Assembly (NCBI RefSeq): GCF_900099975.1
Contig: NZ_FNEI01000002.1
Coordinates: forward strand, 348,427 to 412,426
Reading direction: 5' to 3'
DNA from: Arthrobacter cupressi
GTDB lineage: Bacteria > Actinomycetota > Actinomycetes > Actinomycetales > Micrococcaceae
Length of the DNA: 64,000 bases
Below are positions 9,435 to 18,282 of this stretch, piece by piece. The first letter of the stretch is position 1. Every line of letters starts with the position of its first letter. The notes below the pieces were generated by a model. The model did no database searches and was not told the DNA's origin. It saw only the letters and a list, made by a program, of their open reading frames with translations. The position numbers and the translations under genes were made by a program.

Positions 9435-10345
9435 CCAAGCACCGGGCTGTGAACGAATACCGCATCAGTTCGGGGGAGTACAGTGCCGCCATCACGGCAC
9501 GCGCCGCGGCGCTGCGCGAACTCCGCTACCGGGAACGGGACCTGGTGGTCCCGTTCCCGGCCGGCGGCCCCATCCCGGATTTCCGCGGCATCATCGCCGC
9601 GCCCTGGCCCAACCGGGTCGCCGACGGCCGCTACACCTTCGACGGCACAGAGTTTGAGCTACCCGTCAACGAAACCGACCGTGGCTGCGCACTGCACGGC
9701 CTCGTCTTCGAACTGGACTGGACCCTGGAGTCGCACGATGGGACGTCGGTGACCCTGTCCTGCACACCGGAGCCAACGGCGGGGTATCCGCATGCGCTGC
9801 GCATCGCCGTCGAGTACCTGCTGACGGACGCCGGACTGCACAGCCGCGTCACCGCGGCCAACCTCGGCAGCACCACCGCGCCCTACGGTGTGTGCCCGCA
9901 TCCGTACCTCGTGGCAGGGGCCTCGCCCCTCGATGAGTGGACCCTCGAGCTCCCCGCCGCCACGTTCCTGGAGGTGACGCCGGACCGCCTGCTGCCGAAG
10001 GACACACGCCCCGTGGAAGGCCACCCCTTCGACTTCCGGGCGCCGCGACCGATCGGCGCCACCGGGATCGACCACGCCTTCACGGACATCGCGTTCGACG
10101 ACGCCGGCCACGCGCGCGTCCTGGTCACGGACCCGGGAGGGACCGGCGTCGGGATGTCCTGGGACAGCAGTTGCGCCTGGCTGCAGATCCACACCGCGGA
10201 CAAAGAACCCCCGGCGGCAAACCGGCTGGGCCTGGCCGTGGAACCCATGAGCTGCCCGCCCGATGCCTTCAATAGCGGAACCGACCTGGTCCGGCTCGGG
10301 GCTGGCGCCACGCACGAGGCGGCGTGGACCATCTTCGCAATGTGA
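9431..10345 (+). CDS. Aldose 1-epimerase family protein
   Basis: 304 residues of the galactose-mutarotase fold. It interconverts alpha and beta anomers of a sugar, here presumably L-arabinose given the operon. Blocks visible: [24 protein letters not shown], the catalytic-His region CALHGLVF and CPHPYLVAG, and [19 protein letters not shown] near the C-terminus. The GTG start overlaps the araA stop (GTGA). Its last 22 bases overlap the longest form of the downstream LacI gene. Exact sugar specificity is not visible. Confidence 0.9.
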   Translation: MTKHRAVNEYRISSGEYSAAITARAAALRELRYRERDLVVPFPAGGPIPDFRGIIAAPWPNRVADGRYTFDGTEFELPVNETDRGCALHGLVFELDWTLESHDGTSVTLSCTPEPTAGYPHALRIAVEYLLTDAGLHSRVTAANLGSTTAPYGVCPHPYLVAGASPLDEWTLELPAATFLEVTPDRLLPKDTRPVEGHPFDFRAPRPIGATGIDHAFTDIAFDDAGHARVLVTDPGGTGVGMSWDSSCAWLQIHTADKEPPAANRLGLAVEPMSCPPDAFNSGTDLVRLGAGATHEAAWTIFAM

Positions 10346-11394
10346 CCGGTCTTCGCAGTGTGACCGGTGCTGTGCCCGGGGCGCCCGCAGGCACCGCGCC
10401 GCGTCCTCCCGTGATGGAGGACGTGGCGCGCCTGGCAGGAGTGTCCCACCAGACCGTCTCCCGCGTCCTCAACGCCCATCCCCACGTCAGCGACGCCACA
10501 CGGATGCGGGTGGAGCGTGCCATCGCCGAACTCGGCTACCGCAGGAACACTGCCGCCCGCCGGCTCGTCACCCGCCGCTCCCAGGCCACCGGCGTCCTGG
10601 GCGCAGGAATGGGCTTCTACGGACCCGCCAACACCCTCCTAGGCGTCCAGGAGGCCGCCCGCGGGCACGGCTACTCCGTGAGCATGGCCAGCCTGAGCCG
10701 CGTCACGCCGTCGGGCATCAGGGACGCCCTCGAACACTTCATGCTCCAGCCCGCGGACGGCATCGTGGTGATCGCGCCGCATCAGACCATGCTCGCCTCC
10801 CTGCACACCATCGCCGTTCCCGTCCCGCTGGTGTCGGTGGGTTTCGGGGCGGGGGACCGCCGGGGCGATGTCGCCGTGGACCAACGCGCCGGCGCCGCGC
10901 TCGCCGTGCAGCACCTGCTGGATCTTGGCCACACAGAAATTGCCCATATCTCCGGACCGCCCGACTGGACCGATGCCGCCGCCCGCTCCGAGGGCTGGCG
11001 CCGCACCCTGGACGGTGCAGGAATTGCCGGCGGCCCCCTCATCCCGGGTGACTGGAGCGCCGAAAGCGGCTACCGCGCGGGACTCCGGCTGGCGGCGACG
11101 GGCCGGGTCACCGCCGTGTTTGCCGGCAACGACCAGATGGCGCTGGGTGCGCTGCGCGCCTTCGGCGAGGCGGGCCTCCGCGTGCCGGAGGACATCAGCG
11201 TGGTCGGCTTCGACGACCAGCCCGAAGCCGCGTATTTCGTCCCGCCCCTCACCACCGTCAACCAGGGCTTCACCGAACTCGGGGCCCGCTGCATTCGCAT
11301 GCTGCTGGCCGAGATGGAAGGCGGGCCCGCCGGAACCGGCACGGTGCTCAGCCCCGGCCTTGTGGTCCGGGCGTCGACGGCGCCTCCCGCATAG
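10324..11394 (+). CDS. LacI-family transcriptional repressor (arabinose regulon, copy 2)
   Basis: Up to 356 residues. The HTH begins at MEDVARLAGVSHQTVSRVLN, and the effector domain again ends with SVVGFDDQPEAAYFVPPLTT. Long identical stretches with the 4366 regulator (recognition helix, AELGYRRNTAAR, YGPANTLLGV) point to duplication and probably the same operator. Three in-frame GTG starts exist (10324, 10342, 10360). The first overlaps the epimerase gene; the others lie in or after an 18-bp tandem duplication, and no Shine-Dalgarno decides between them. Last gene of the ara operon, followed by a strong bidirectional terminator. Confidence 0.9.
   Translation: MDHLRNVTGLRSVTGAVPGAPAGTAPRPPVMEDVARLAGVSHQTVSRVLNAHPHVSDATRMRVERAIAELGYRRNTAARRLVTRRSQATGVLGAGMGFYGPANTLLGVQEAARGHGYSVSMASLSRVTPSGIRDALEHFMLQPADGIVVIAPHQTMLASLHTIAVPVPLVSVGFGAGDRRGDVAVDQRAGAALAVQHLLDLGHTEIAHISGPPDWTDAAARSEGWRRTLDGAGIAGGPLIPGDWSAESGYRAGLRLAATGRVTAVFAGNDQMALGALRAFGEAGLRVPEDISVVGFDDQPEAAYFVPPLTTVNQGFTELGARCIRMLLAEMEGGPAGTGTVLSPGLVVRASTAPPA
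10333..10368 (+). repeat. 18-bp tandem duplication at the epimerase/lacI junction
   Basis: CTTCGCAATGTGACCGGT (10333-10350) is followed directly by CTTCGCAGTGTGACCGGT (10351-10368), one difference. The first copy contains the epimerase stop codon, and both copies carry an in-frame GTGACC that could start the LacI gene. Confidence 0.85.
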
Positions 11395-11418
11395 CCACTC
11401 CCGGCAACCGTCACAGAC

Positions 11419-11473
11419 AGTACGACGGCGGCCCCGCACCTTTTCGCGAAAGGTGCCGGGCCGCCGTCGTACT
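11419..11473. terminator. Bidirectional terminator between convergent lacI and mmsB-like genes
   Basis: A 16-bp stem (11419-11434 with 11458-11473), one mismatch, then an 8-bp inner stem (11436-11443 with 11449-11456) around loop TCGCG. It lies between two converging stops, 25 bp after one and 11 bp after the other. Confidence 0.85.
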
Positions 11474-11483
11474 TGCTCCGTAT

Positions 11484-12776
11484 TTAGACCTTGCTCGGGG
11501 TGCGGTCGCCGGGGACTGCCACCGGTTCGGCCGGGGGCGTGGCGTCCTCCGCAGCGGGCGGGGTGGTCCTGAACCTGAAGCGCTTGGCGATGGAGGATCC
11601 GCCGCCTGCGCGGTTCTTGTTGAAGATGTCGAAGCCTACCGCGAGCAGGAGCACCAGGCCCTTGATGAGCTGCTGGTAATCGGTGCCGAGGCCCAGGATG
11701 GACATGCCGTTGTTGAGGACACCCATGATGAGGCCGCCGATCATGGCCCCGGCTACGGTGCCGATGCCGCCCTGGACCGCGGCGCCGCCGATAAATGCTG
11801 CGGCAATGGAGTCCAGTTCGAAGCCGGTGCCGCCCGCAGGCTGCGCGGAGTTGAGCCGGGCGGTGAAGATCAGGCCGGCCAGGGCGGCGAGGACGCCCAT
11901 GTTCACGAAGAGCCGGAACGTGACGGCCTTGGTTTTGATGCCGGAGAGCTGCGCGGCGTGCAGGTTCCCGCCGATGGCGTAGGTGTGCCGGCCGAAGATG
12001 CTGTTGTTCATCAGCGCGGAGTAGCCGATCACCAGCGCGGCGAGGACCACCAGCACGATCGGGGTGCCGCGGTAGCTGGCCAGCAGGAAGGTGATGGCCA
12101 GCATGAGCAGGGCGATGAACGCCGTCTTGGTGGCGAACCAGGCCAGGGGTTCGTTCTCGAGGTTGAACTTCCGGCGGACGCGGCGTTCCTTGATGGACTG
12201 GAAGAGCAGCGCCGCCGTCCCGACCACGCCCAGGAGGACGGTGAGCCACTCCAGCACCGAGGTGCCGCCGGAGATGTCCGGCAGGAAGCCGCCGCCGAGG
12301 GCGCGAAGCTCGTCCGGGAACGGGGTGATCTGCTGGTTCTTCAGGGTGATGAGGGTCAGGCCGCGGAAAATGAGCATGCCGGCCAGCGTCACGATGAAGG
12401 CGGGGATGCCCACGTAGGCGATCCAGTACCCCTGCCAGGCACCGACCAGGGCTCCCACCAGCAGGCACGCGGGAATCGCGGCCCACCAGGGCCAGCCCCA
12501 GTGCACGATCATCACGCCCGCCACGGCCCCGATGAAACCGGCGATGGAGCCCACGGACAGGTCGATGTGGCCGGCGATGATGACCATCACCATGCCGATG
12601 GCAAGGATCAGGATGTAGCTGTTCTGGACGACGAGGTTGGTGACGTTCTGGGGTTGGAGCAGGATGCCGTCGGTCAGGAGCTGGAACAGCAGGACGATCA
12701 GGATCAGGGCGACGAAAATGCCGACTTGGCGGAGGCGGCTTGCCAGGAAGCCGAGGGATTCTCGTAGGGCGGACAT
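11484..12776 (-). CDS. mmsB: Sugar ABC transporter permease (MmsB/XylH type)
   Basis: 430-residue inner-membrane permease of the monosaccharide (CUT2) class. About ten hydrophobic segments are visible, with the family motif HIDLSVGSIAGFIGA and the C-terminal GFELDSIAAAFIGGAAVQGG. A polar loop of ~50 residues with charged KERRVRRKFNLENEP in mid-protein makes it longer than RbsC, as in MmsB/GguB. It ends the chvE-mmsA-mmsB operon on the minus strand, 5 bp after the ATPase stop. From context it probably imports L-arabinose or xylose. Confidence 0.93.
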   Translation of the reverse strand: MSALRESLGFLASRLRQVGIFVALILIVLLFQLLTDGILLQPQNVTNLVVQNSYILILAIGMVMVIIAGHIDLSVGSIAGFIGAVAGVMIVHWGWPWWAAIPACLLVGALVGAWQGYWIAYVGIPAFIVTLAGMLIFRGLTLITLKNQQITPFPDELRALGGGFLPDISGGTSVLEWLTVLLGVVGTAALLFQSIKERRVRRKFNLENEPLAWFATKTAFIALLMLAITFLLASYRGTPIVLVVLAALVIGYSALMNNSIFGRHTYAIGGNLHAAQLSGIKTKAVTFRLFVNMGVLAALAGLIFTARLNSAQPAGGTGFELDSIAAAFIGGAAVQGGIGTVAGAMIGGLIMGVLNNGMSILGLGTDYQQLIKGLVLLLAVGFDIFNKNRAGGGSSIAKRFRFRTTPPAAEDATPPAEPVAVPGDRTPSKV

Positions 12777-12781
12777 TCTCG

Positions 12782-14332
12782 CTATTCCTTCTCTTGGGTC
12801 ATGTAGTGCATGAGGGTCTCCTGGGAGGCCTCGGATATGGGGACTTCGCCAGTGACGTGCCCGGCGGACAGCGTGTAGATCCTGTCGCAGATGCCCAGCA
12901 GTTCGGGAAGCTCCGAGGAAATGACAATGACTGCTTTGCCCTCGGCCGCGAGGCCCGCGATGATCGTGTAGATCTCGTACTTGGCGCCGACGTCGATGCC
13001 GCGGGTGGGCTCGTCAAGGATCAGCACATCGGGGTCCGAGAACATCCATTTGCTCAGCACCACCTTCTGCTGGTTGCCGCCGGAGAGCTTCCCGGTGATC
13101 GCCGACACCGCGGGAGCCTTGATGTTCATGCTCCTCCGGTAGCCGTTGGCCACGGTGGTTTCCCGGTTCTTGTCCACCCAGCCCCGCTTGGCGAGCTTGG
13201 GCAGGGCGGCCATCGAGATGTTCCGCTTGATGTCCTCGATCAGGTTCAGGCCGTAGTGCTTGCGGTCCTCAGTGGCGTAGGCGATCCCGTGGGCGATCGC
13301 CCCGGGGACTGTGGACGTATCGATTTCCTTGCCGTACTTGAACACCTTCCCGGAAACGGCCTTGCCGTAGCTGCGGCCGAAGACACTCATGGCCAGCTCG
13401 GTACGGCCGGCTCCCATCAGCCCGGCCAGCCCCACCACCTCGCCCTTGCGGACATGGAGGCTGGCGTTGTGCACCACGATGCGGCTGTGGTCCTGCGGGT
13501 GCTGGACAGTCCAGTCTTCGATGCGCAGCACCTCCTCGCCGATCCGGGGCGTGCGGTCCGGGTAAAGGCTGTCCAGGTCCCGGCCCACCATGCCCCGGAT
13601 GATGCGTTCCTGGGTGATCTGGCCCTGGCCCCCTTCACCCCCGCCCAGGCGCAGGGTCTCGATCGATTTGCCGTCCCGGATGATGGTGACGGCGTCCGCC
13701 ACCTTGCGGATCTCGTTGAGTTTGTGGCTGATGATGATGCTGGTGACGCCCTGTCCCTTCAGGTGCAGGATGAGGTCCAGCAGATGGTTCGAGTCCTCGT
13801 CGTTCAGCGCCGCGGTGGGCTCGTCCAGGATGAGGAGCTTGACCTCCTTGGACAGGGCCTTGGCGATCTCCACCAGTTGCTGCTTGCCAACGCTGATGTG
13901 CTGGATGGGGGTCACGGGGTTCTCGTCCAGGCCCACCCTGGCCAGCAGCTTGGCGGCCTCCAGATTGGTCTTGCGCCAGTCCACCCAGCCGCGGGGAGCG
14001 ATCTCGTTCCCCAGGAAGATGTTCTCTGCGATGGACAGGTAGGGGCTGAGGGCGAGTTCCTGGTGGATGATCACGATGCCGCGCTTCTCGCTGTCGTTGA
14101 TCGACGTGAAGGCGCACGGTTCGTTTTCGAAGAGGATTTCGCCGTCGAAGGTGTTGTGCGCGTACACGCCGGAAAGCACCTTCATCAGGGTCGATTTGCC
14201 GGCCCCGTTTTCACCGCAGATCGCATGGACCTCGCCGCGGTTCACATCCAGGGTGACGTCCTGGAGAGCCTTGACGCCGGGGAAGGTCTTGGTGATCCCG
14301 CGCATCTGGAGAATGGGTACATTCATGGTCAA
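12782..14332 (-). CDS. mmsA: Sugar ABC transporter ATP-binding protein (MmsA/XylG type, double NBD)
   Basis: 516 residues with two ABC domains in tandem, typical of CUT2 ATPases. The N-terminal domain has Walker [17 protein letters not shown], signature [16 protein letters not shown] and Walker [12 protein letters not shown]. The C-terminal domain has an altered Walker A ([12 protein letters not shown]), signature [14 protein letters not shown] and [14 protein letters not shown]. It energises the permease encoded 5 bp downstream. The binding protein is encoded 24 bp upstream. Confidence 0.95.
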   Translation of the reverse strand: MTMNVPILQMRGITKTFPGVKALQDVTLDVNRGEVHAICGENGAGKSTLMKVLSGVYAHNTFDGEILFENEPCAFTSINDSEKRGIVIIHQELALSPYLSIAENIFLGNEIAPRGWVDWRKTNLEAAKLLARVGLDENPVTPIQHISVGKQQLVEIAKALSKEVKLLILDEPTAALNDEDSNHLLDLILHLKGQGVTSIIISHKLNEIRKVADAVTIIRDGKSIETLRLGGGEGGQGQITQERIIRGMVGRDLDSLYPDRTPRIGEEVLRIEDWTVQHPQDHSRIVVHNASLHVRKGEVVGLAGLMGAGRTELAMSVFGRSYGKAVSGKVFKYGKEIDTSTVPGAIAHGIAYATEDRKHYGLNLIEDIKRNISMAALPKLAKRGWVDKNRETTVANGYRRSMNIKAPAVSAITGKLSGGNQQKVVLSKWMFSDPDVLILDEPTRGIDVGAKYEIYTIIAGLAAEGKAVIVISSELPELLGICDRIYTLSAGHVTGEVPISEASQETLMHYMTQEKE

Positions 14333-14356
14333 TTCCCGCTGGTCCCGTGGAGCCTG

Positions 14357-15481
14357 TTACTTGACGTCCGCTTCGGTGTAGTAGCCGGCGTCGATCAGTT
14401 CCTGCTTGTAATTGTCCTTGGTGACGATCACGGACTTCAGCAGGTAGGCGGGAACCACCTTGACCTTGTTGTTGTAGGTCTTGGAGTCGTTGATTTCCGG
14501 CTCCTGGCCCTTCAGCGCGGCGTCCACCATCTTCACGGCCTGCTCACCGAGCTTGCGGGTGTCCTTGAAGATCGTGGAGTACTGCTCCCCGGCGATGATG
14601 GACTTGACCGAACCCTTTTCCGCGTCCTGGCCGGTCACCACCGGCAAGGCACCCTTGGAGTAGCCGCCCGTGCTGGTCAGGGCCGAGATGATGCCGATGG
14701 ACAGGCCGTCGTAGGGCGAAAGCACGCCGTCGAGCTTCTTGCCGGAACCGTAGGCGGCGGTGAGGATGTCTTCCATGCGCTTCTGCGCCGTGGACGCCTG
14801 CCAGCGCAGGATCGCTGCCTGTTCGAACTTGGTCTGGCCGCTCGGTACCTTGAGGGTTCCGGCGTCGAGGTACGGCTTGAGGGTGTCCATCGCCCCGGTC
14901 CAGAAGAAGTTCGCGTTGTTGTCGTCCGGGCTGCCGGCGAACAGTTCCACGTTGAAGGGGCCCTTGCCCTCGACCTTCTTGCCGGAAGCATCCACCAGGC
15001 CGAGTCCGGTCAGCAGCGAGGTTGCCTGCTGAACGCCCACCTCGTAGTTGTCGAAGGTGGTGTAGTAGTCCACGTTGGGGGTGCCGTTGATCAGGCGGTC
15101 GTAGGCGATGACCTTGACGTTCTGTTCCTTGGCCTTGGCCAGGACGTCGGTCAGGGTGGTGCCGTCGATCGCCGCCACGATGAGGGATTTCGCGCCCTTG
15201 GTCAGCATGTTTTCGATTTGCGAGACCTGCGTGGGAATATCGTCATTGGCGTACTGGAGGTCCGTCTTGTAGCCCAGCTTCGCGAGGGACTCCGAGACAT
15301 TCTTGCCGTCCGCGATCCACCGTTCGGAAGTCTGGGTCGGCATGGAGATTCCCACCAGGGCGCCGGAGGCATCGGCGCTGCTGGTTCCACTGGCGGCGCC
15401 GGGGCGGCTGCCGCACGCCGTGGTGCCTGCTGCGAGGGCCAGGACGACGGCGACGGCGCCCAGGAGTTTCTTGATTCTCAC
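14357..15481 (-). CDS. chvE: Sugar ABC transporter substrate-binding lipoprotein (ChvE type)
   Basis: 374 residues. The N-terminal signal ends in a lipobox (AAGTTACGS), so the protein is lipid-anchored outside the membrane. The body is a type I periplasmic-binding fold of the ChvE/XylF class: [46 protein letters not shown]. First gene of the importer operon, with a ~145-nt 5' leader containing the LacI operator at 15609-15622. Ligand is probably arabinose/xylose/galactose; the sequence does not say which. Confidence 0.93.
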   Translation of the reverse strand: MRIKKLLGAVAVVLALAAGTTACGSRPGAASGTSSADASGALVGISMPTQTSERWIADGKNVSESLAKLGYKTDLQYANDDIPTQVSQIENMLTKGAKSLIVAAIDGTTLTDVLAKAKEQNVKVIAYDRLINGTPNVDYYTTFDNYEVGVQQATSLLTGLGLVDASGKKVEGKGPFNVELFAGSPDDNNANFFWTGAMDTLKPYLDAGTLKVPSGQTKFEQAAILRWQASTAQKRMEDILTAAYGSGKKLDGVLSPYDGLSIGIISALTSTGGYSKGALPVVTGQDAEKGSVKSIIAGEQYSTIFKDTRKLGEQAVKMVDAALKGQEPEINDSKTYNNKVKVVPAYLLKSVIVTKDNYKQELIDAGYYTEADVK

Positions 15482-15608
15482 GTTGTTCTCCTTCCGCGGC
15501 CCGCTGGGGGCGGCGAATCGTGCTTGCGCGGGGAGCGTCGGTGCTCACCGCGTGGCCGGCCATCTGCGCCCGGCATTTCGTCTCAGTACTGGTGCTTTCT
15601 GCTGGCGC

Positions 15609-15661
15609 TGTTAGCGCTAACAATCAAAGCTTATGATATCCCCCGTCGTCCTGTGAAGCAA
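15609..15661 (-). promoter_or_regulatory. Promoter and LacI-type operator of the chvE-mmsAB operon
   Basis: On the minus strand: -35 TTGCTT (15661-15656), 17-bp spacer, -10 TATCAT (15638-15633). The perfect 14-bp palindrome TGTTAGCGCTAACA (15609-15622) lies just downstream of the predicted start site, where a repressor would block early elongation. The core is the same as at araB. Confidence 0.85.
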
Positions 15662-15679
15662 CTCACAAGACGACGGGGG
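15640..15679 (-). terminator. Stem-loop after the GH43 gene, overlapping the chvE promoter
   Basis: A perfect 11-bp stem CCCCCGTCGTC/GACGACGGGGG (15640-15650 with 15669-15679), extended inside by TGTGA/TCACA. It lies 76-115 bp past the GH43-AbfB stop and spans the -35/spacer of the chvE promoter. No T-tract. Confidence 0.55.
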
Positions 15680-15700
15680 CGGGTATTTGGTGGTGGCTCG

Positions 15701-15757
15701 AACTCAGCGCCGCGCCAAACTCAGCGCCGCGCCAAACTCAGCGCCGCGCCAAACTCA
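15701..15757. repeat. 17-bp tandem repeat copying the end of the GH43 gene
   Basis: Three exact copies of AACTCAGCGCCGCGCCA (15701-15717, 15718-15734, 15735-15751), then AACTCAGCG, which contains the real stop codon (TCA at 15755-15757). On the minus strand each copy contains a TGA, so the array is a run of duplicated C-terminus/stop units in the 3' UTR. Confidence 0.9.
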
Positions 15758-17200
15758 GCGCTGCAGGAAGAACGTGGCCGCGCCGCGCTCGTCCTTGCCG
15801 GCTTTGGCGACGAGCAGCACGCCCCCGCGCAGGAGAAGGTAGCTGCCCGGGGCGTCCACCGACTCAAACGAGACGCCCGAGGCATCCGACAGGCCCCCGC
15901 GCTGCAGGAACGCCGACGACGAACCCTCCGTGGCCGCGATTGTCACCGCCGTTCCCTGCACGCGCAGGTAGTGGCCCTTGGCCAGGACCGGTTCGATGGC
16001 CACCGAGTTCTTCCGGGCGTAGCCGGGCGCGATCCGGAACTGTGACGCCCCCAGTGCGGGGGAGGAAGCCGCGGTGACGGTGACGCCGTCGTGTGCCAGG
16101 AAAGTACCCCGCGCGGAGGCGGGCTCCAGTCGGAACGGAAGTTCGCCGTCGCCCACCGGCACGCCGAAGTCCGGAGTGCCGTCCGCGCGCCAGTGCAGGT
16201 GCTGGACGCGTGCGTGCCTGTTGGGGTCGTAGAGCGGGTCACCCACGATGGCCCGGTAGGACCGGGCGTGGTAGACGAGCACGTCCTTCCCGTTTTCGTC
16301 CACGGTGAAGGAGTTGTGCCCCGGGCCGTACTGCTTGGAACCGTCGTTGGTGGTGAACACGGGCAGCGGGTTCTTGGACCAGGAGGCGGCATCGAGCAGA
16401 TTGGCGGAGGCGTCCGCCGTGAGCAGGCCCATGCAGTAGTTGGCATCGGTGGCGCTCGCGGAGAAAGTGACGAAGATGCGTCCGTTCCGTTCCAGGACGG
16501 CCGGTCCCTCGTTCACCTTGTAGCCGCGGATTTCCCAGTCCAGCGTCGGAACGGCGATGCGGACCGGGGTGCTGGACAGGGTGGACGGCGACGCCATGGA
16601 CGCGATGTAGAGGCTGGAGTTCACGCCGGTGTCGCTTTGTGCCCAAAGCAGGTAGCGCGTGCCGCCGTGCTCGAAAGTGGTGGCGTCCAGGGAGAAGGTG
16701 TCCGCGTGGGTGTACACGCGCACAGGCGGTCCCCACACGGCGTTTGTCGGATCGGCGGCGTCCGTGGAGATGACGTAGATCCGCACCCGGAAGACGTCAT
16801 TGCTGTCGCCCGCCGCGAAGTAGATGTGCCATTGGCCGTCGAAGTGGTGCAGTTCCGGGGCCCAGATGTGCCCGCCCATGGTGCCGGACGCGGGACGCGT
16901 CCAGACCACCGTCTCCTGTGCACCGCCGAGGCCGGCGATCGTGGGGGAAGAGCGCAGGACAATCCGGTCGTACTCGGGCACGGACCCCGTGAAGTAGTAC
17001 TTTCCGTCGGTGTGCTTCATCAGCCACGGGTCCGCCCGCTTGGGGACGACAGGGTTGATCACGGGGGTTTCCTGCGCCGGGGCGGCACCGGCGGCCGGGG
17101 CGAGCACGAGGCTGCCCGCACCGGTGCCGGCGAGCGCGGCTGCGGCCGCAGCGGCGGTCCCCGAACCGAGCAGCAGGCGGCGGGACAAGTGGCGTTTCAT
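15755..17200 (-). CDS. Secreted GH43 arabinanase/arabinofuranosidase with AbfB domain
   Basis: 481 residues. Start ATG 17200 gives a twin-arginine signal (MKRHLSRRLLLGSG, then an Ala-rich stretch) and has AAAGGA upstream; a longer open frame to 17344 is unlikely. The GH43 five-bladed propeller shows the three acidic residues expected: Asp in KRADPWLMK, Asp/Glu region WAPELHHF, and Glu in VNEGPAVLE. Residues ~345-481 resemble an AbfB (CBM42, beta-trefoil) arabinose-binding domain. Probably releases arabinose from arabinan or arabinoxylan outside the cell. Last gene of the ytfQRT-yjfF operon. Confidence 0.88.
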   Translation of the reverse strand: MKRHLSRRLLLGSGTAAAAAAALAGTGAGSLVLAPAAGAAPAQETPVINPVVPKRADPWLMKHTDGKYYFTGSVPEYDRIVLRSSPTIAGLGGAQETVVWTRPASGTMGGHIWAPELHHFDGQWHIYFAAGDSNDVFRVRIYVISTDAADPTNAVWGPPVRVYTHADTFSLDATTFEHGGTRYLLWAQSDTGVNSSLYIASMASPSTLSSTPVRIAVPTLDWEIRGYKVNEGPAVLERNGRIFVTFSASATDANYCMGLLTADASANLLDAASWSKNPLPVFTTNDGSKQYGPGHNSFTVDENGKDVLVYHARSYRAIVGDPLYDPNRHARVQHLHWRADGTPDFGVPVGDGELPFRLEPASARGTFLAHDGVTVTAASSPALGASQFRIAPGYARKNSVAIEPVLAKGHYLRVQGTAVTIAATEGSSSAFLQRGGLSDASGVSFESVDAPGSYLLLRGGVLLVAKAGKDERGAATFFLQR

Positions 17201-17265
17201 ATCCAAGAGGTGGTCCTTTCGACGGGCATGGGCTTGCTGTGGATGTGGGCTTGCTTCGGGCGGGG

Positions 17266-18282
17266 TCAGCCGGTTTTGCGGGTGAACAGCCGCTGCAGCA
17301 GGATGAAGGCCAGCAGGAGGGCGCCGATCACGATCTTGGTCCACCAGGAGCTGAGGGTTCCGTCGTAGGCGATGAAAGTCTGGACGATGCCCAGGACCAG
17401 CACCCCCACCACCGAGCCCAGGACATACCCGGTTCCGCCGGTCAGGAGGGTCCCGCCGATCACCACCGCGGCGATCGCGTCGAGTTCCATTCCCTGGGCG
17501 GCGAGGCTGTAGCCGGAGAGGCTGTAGAAGGAGAACAGGATGCCGGCGATCGCGGAGCAGAGGCCGCTCAGCACGTACACCAGGACCTTGGTGGTGCGCA
17601 CGGGCAGGCCCATCAGCATGGCCGAGTTCTCGTTGCCGCCGATCGCATAGACGGTCCGGCCAAAGCGGGTGTGGTGCAGCACGAAGAACGCTGCCGCGAC
17701 GATGGCCAGCGCCAGCACCACGCCGGGGGAGATGAAGAGCTCGCCCGGGAGCGGGATCTGGGCCTGCGCCATGCCGGTGAAGAAGCCTTCGGTCACGGGG
17801 ATCGAATCGAGGCTGATGACGTAGCAGAGGCCGCGGGCAAGGAACATGCCGGCCAGGGTGACAATGAAGGGCTGGATGTCGAAGTAGTGGATGATCAGGC
17901 CCATCGCGAGCCCCAGGGTGCTGCCGATCAGCAGGACCAGGATGATCACCGCGGCCGGGTTCCAGCCCTGTTGCAGCAGCGTCGCGGCCACCATCATGGA
18001 GAGCGCGACGACGGCCCCCACCGAAAGGTCGATCCCGCCGGTCAGGATCACGAAGGTCATGCCGACGGCCAGGACGATCAGGAAGGTGTTGTCTATGAAC
18101 AGGTTCAGGAACACCTGGCCGGACAGGAAGCTCGGGTACATGCCGGCACCCACGGCGAACATGGCGAGGAAGAGCCCCAGCGTTGCGAGGGTGGGGGCGT
18201 AGCGGGCGTTGCCCCGCAGCTGCCGGCGCGGTGCGGCGGTTTTCCCGGCTGCGCGGCGTGCGAGCGTTGAGGACAGGGACAT
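17266..18282 (-). CDS. yjfF: Sugar ABC transporter permease (YjfF type)
   Basis: 338-residue CUT2 permease with ~9-10 membrane segments. Typical features are VILTGGIDLSVGAVVALS, VTLAGMFLARG and the C-terminal GMELDAIAAVVIGGTLLTGGTG. ATG 18282 overlaps the stop of the upstream permease by one base (TGATG), so the pair is translationally coupled and forms a heterodimeric channel. In E. coli the YtfQRT-YjfF system takes furanose sugars; next to arabinofuranosidases, arabinofuranose is a reasonable inference. Confidence 0.92.
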   Translation of the reverse strand: MSLSSTLARRAAGKTAAPRRQLRGNARYAPTLATLGLFLAMFAVGAGMYPSFLSGQVFLNLFIDNTFLIVLAVGMTFVILTGGIDLSVGAVVALSMMVAATLLQQGWNPAAVIILVLLIGSTLGLAMGLIIHYFDIQPFIVTLAGMFLARGLCYVISLDSIPVTEGFFTGMAQAQIPLPGELFISPGVVLALAIVAAAFFVLHHTRFGRTVYAIGGNENSAMLMGLPVRTTKVLVYVLSGLCSAIAGILFSFYSLSGYSLAAQGMELDAIAAVVIGGTLLTGGTGYVLGSVVGVLVLGIVQTFIAYDGTLSSWWTKIVIGALLLAFILLQRLFTRKTG

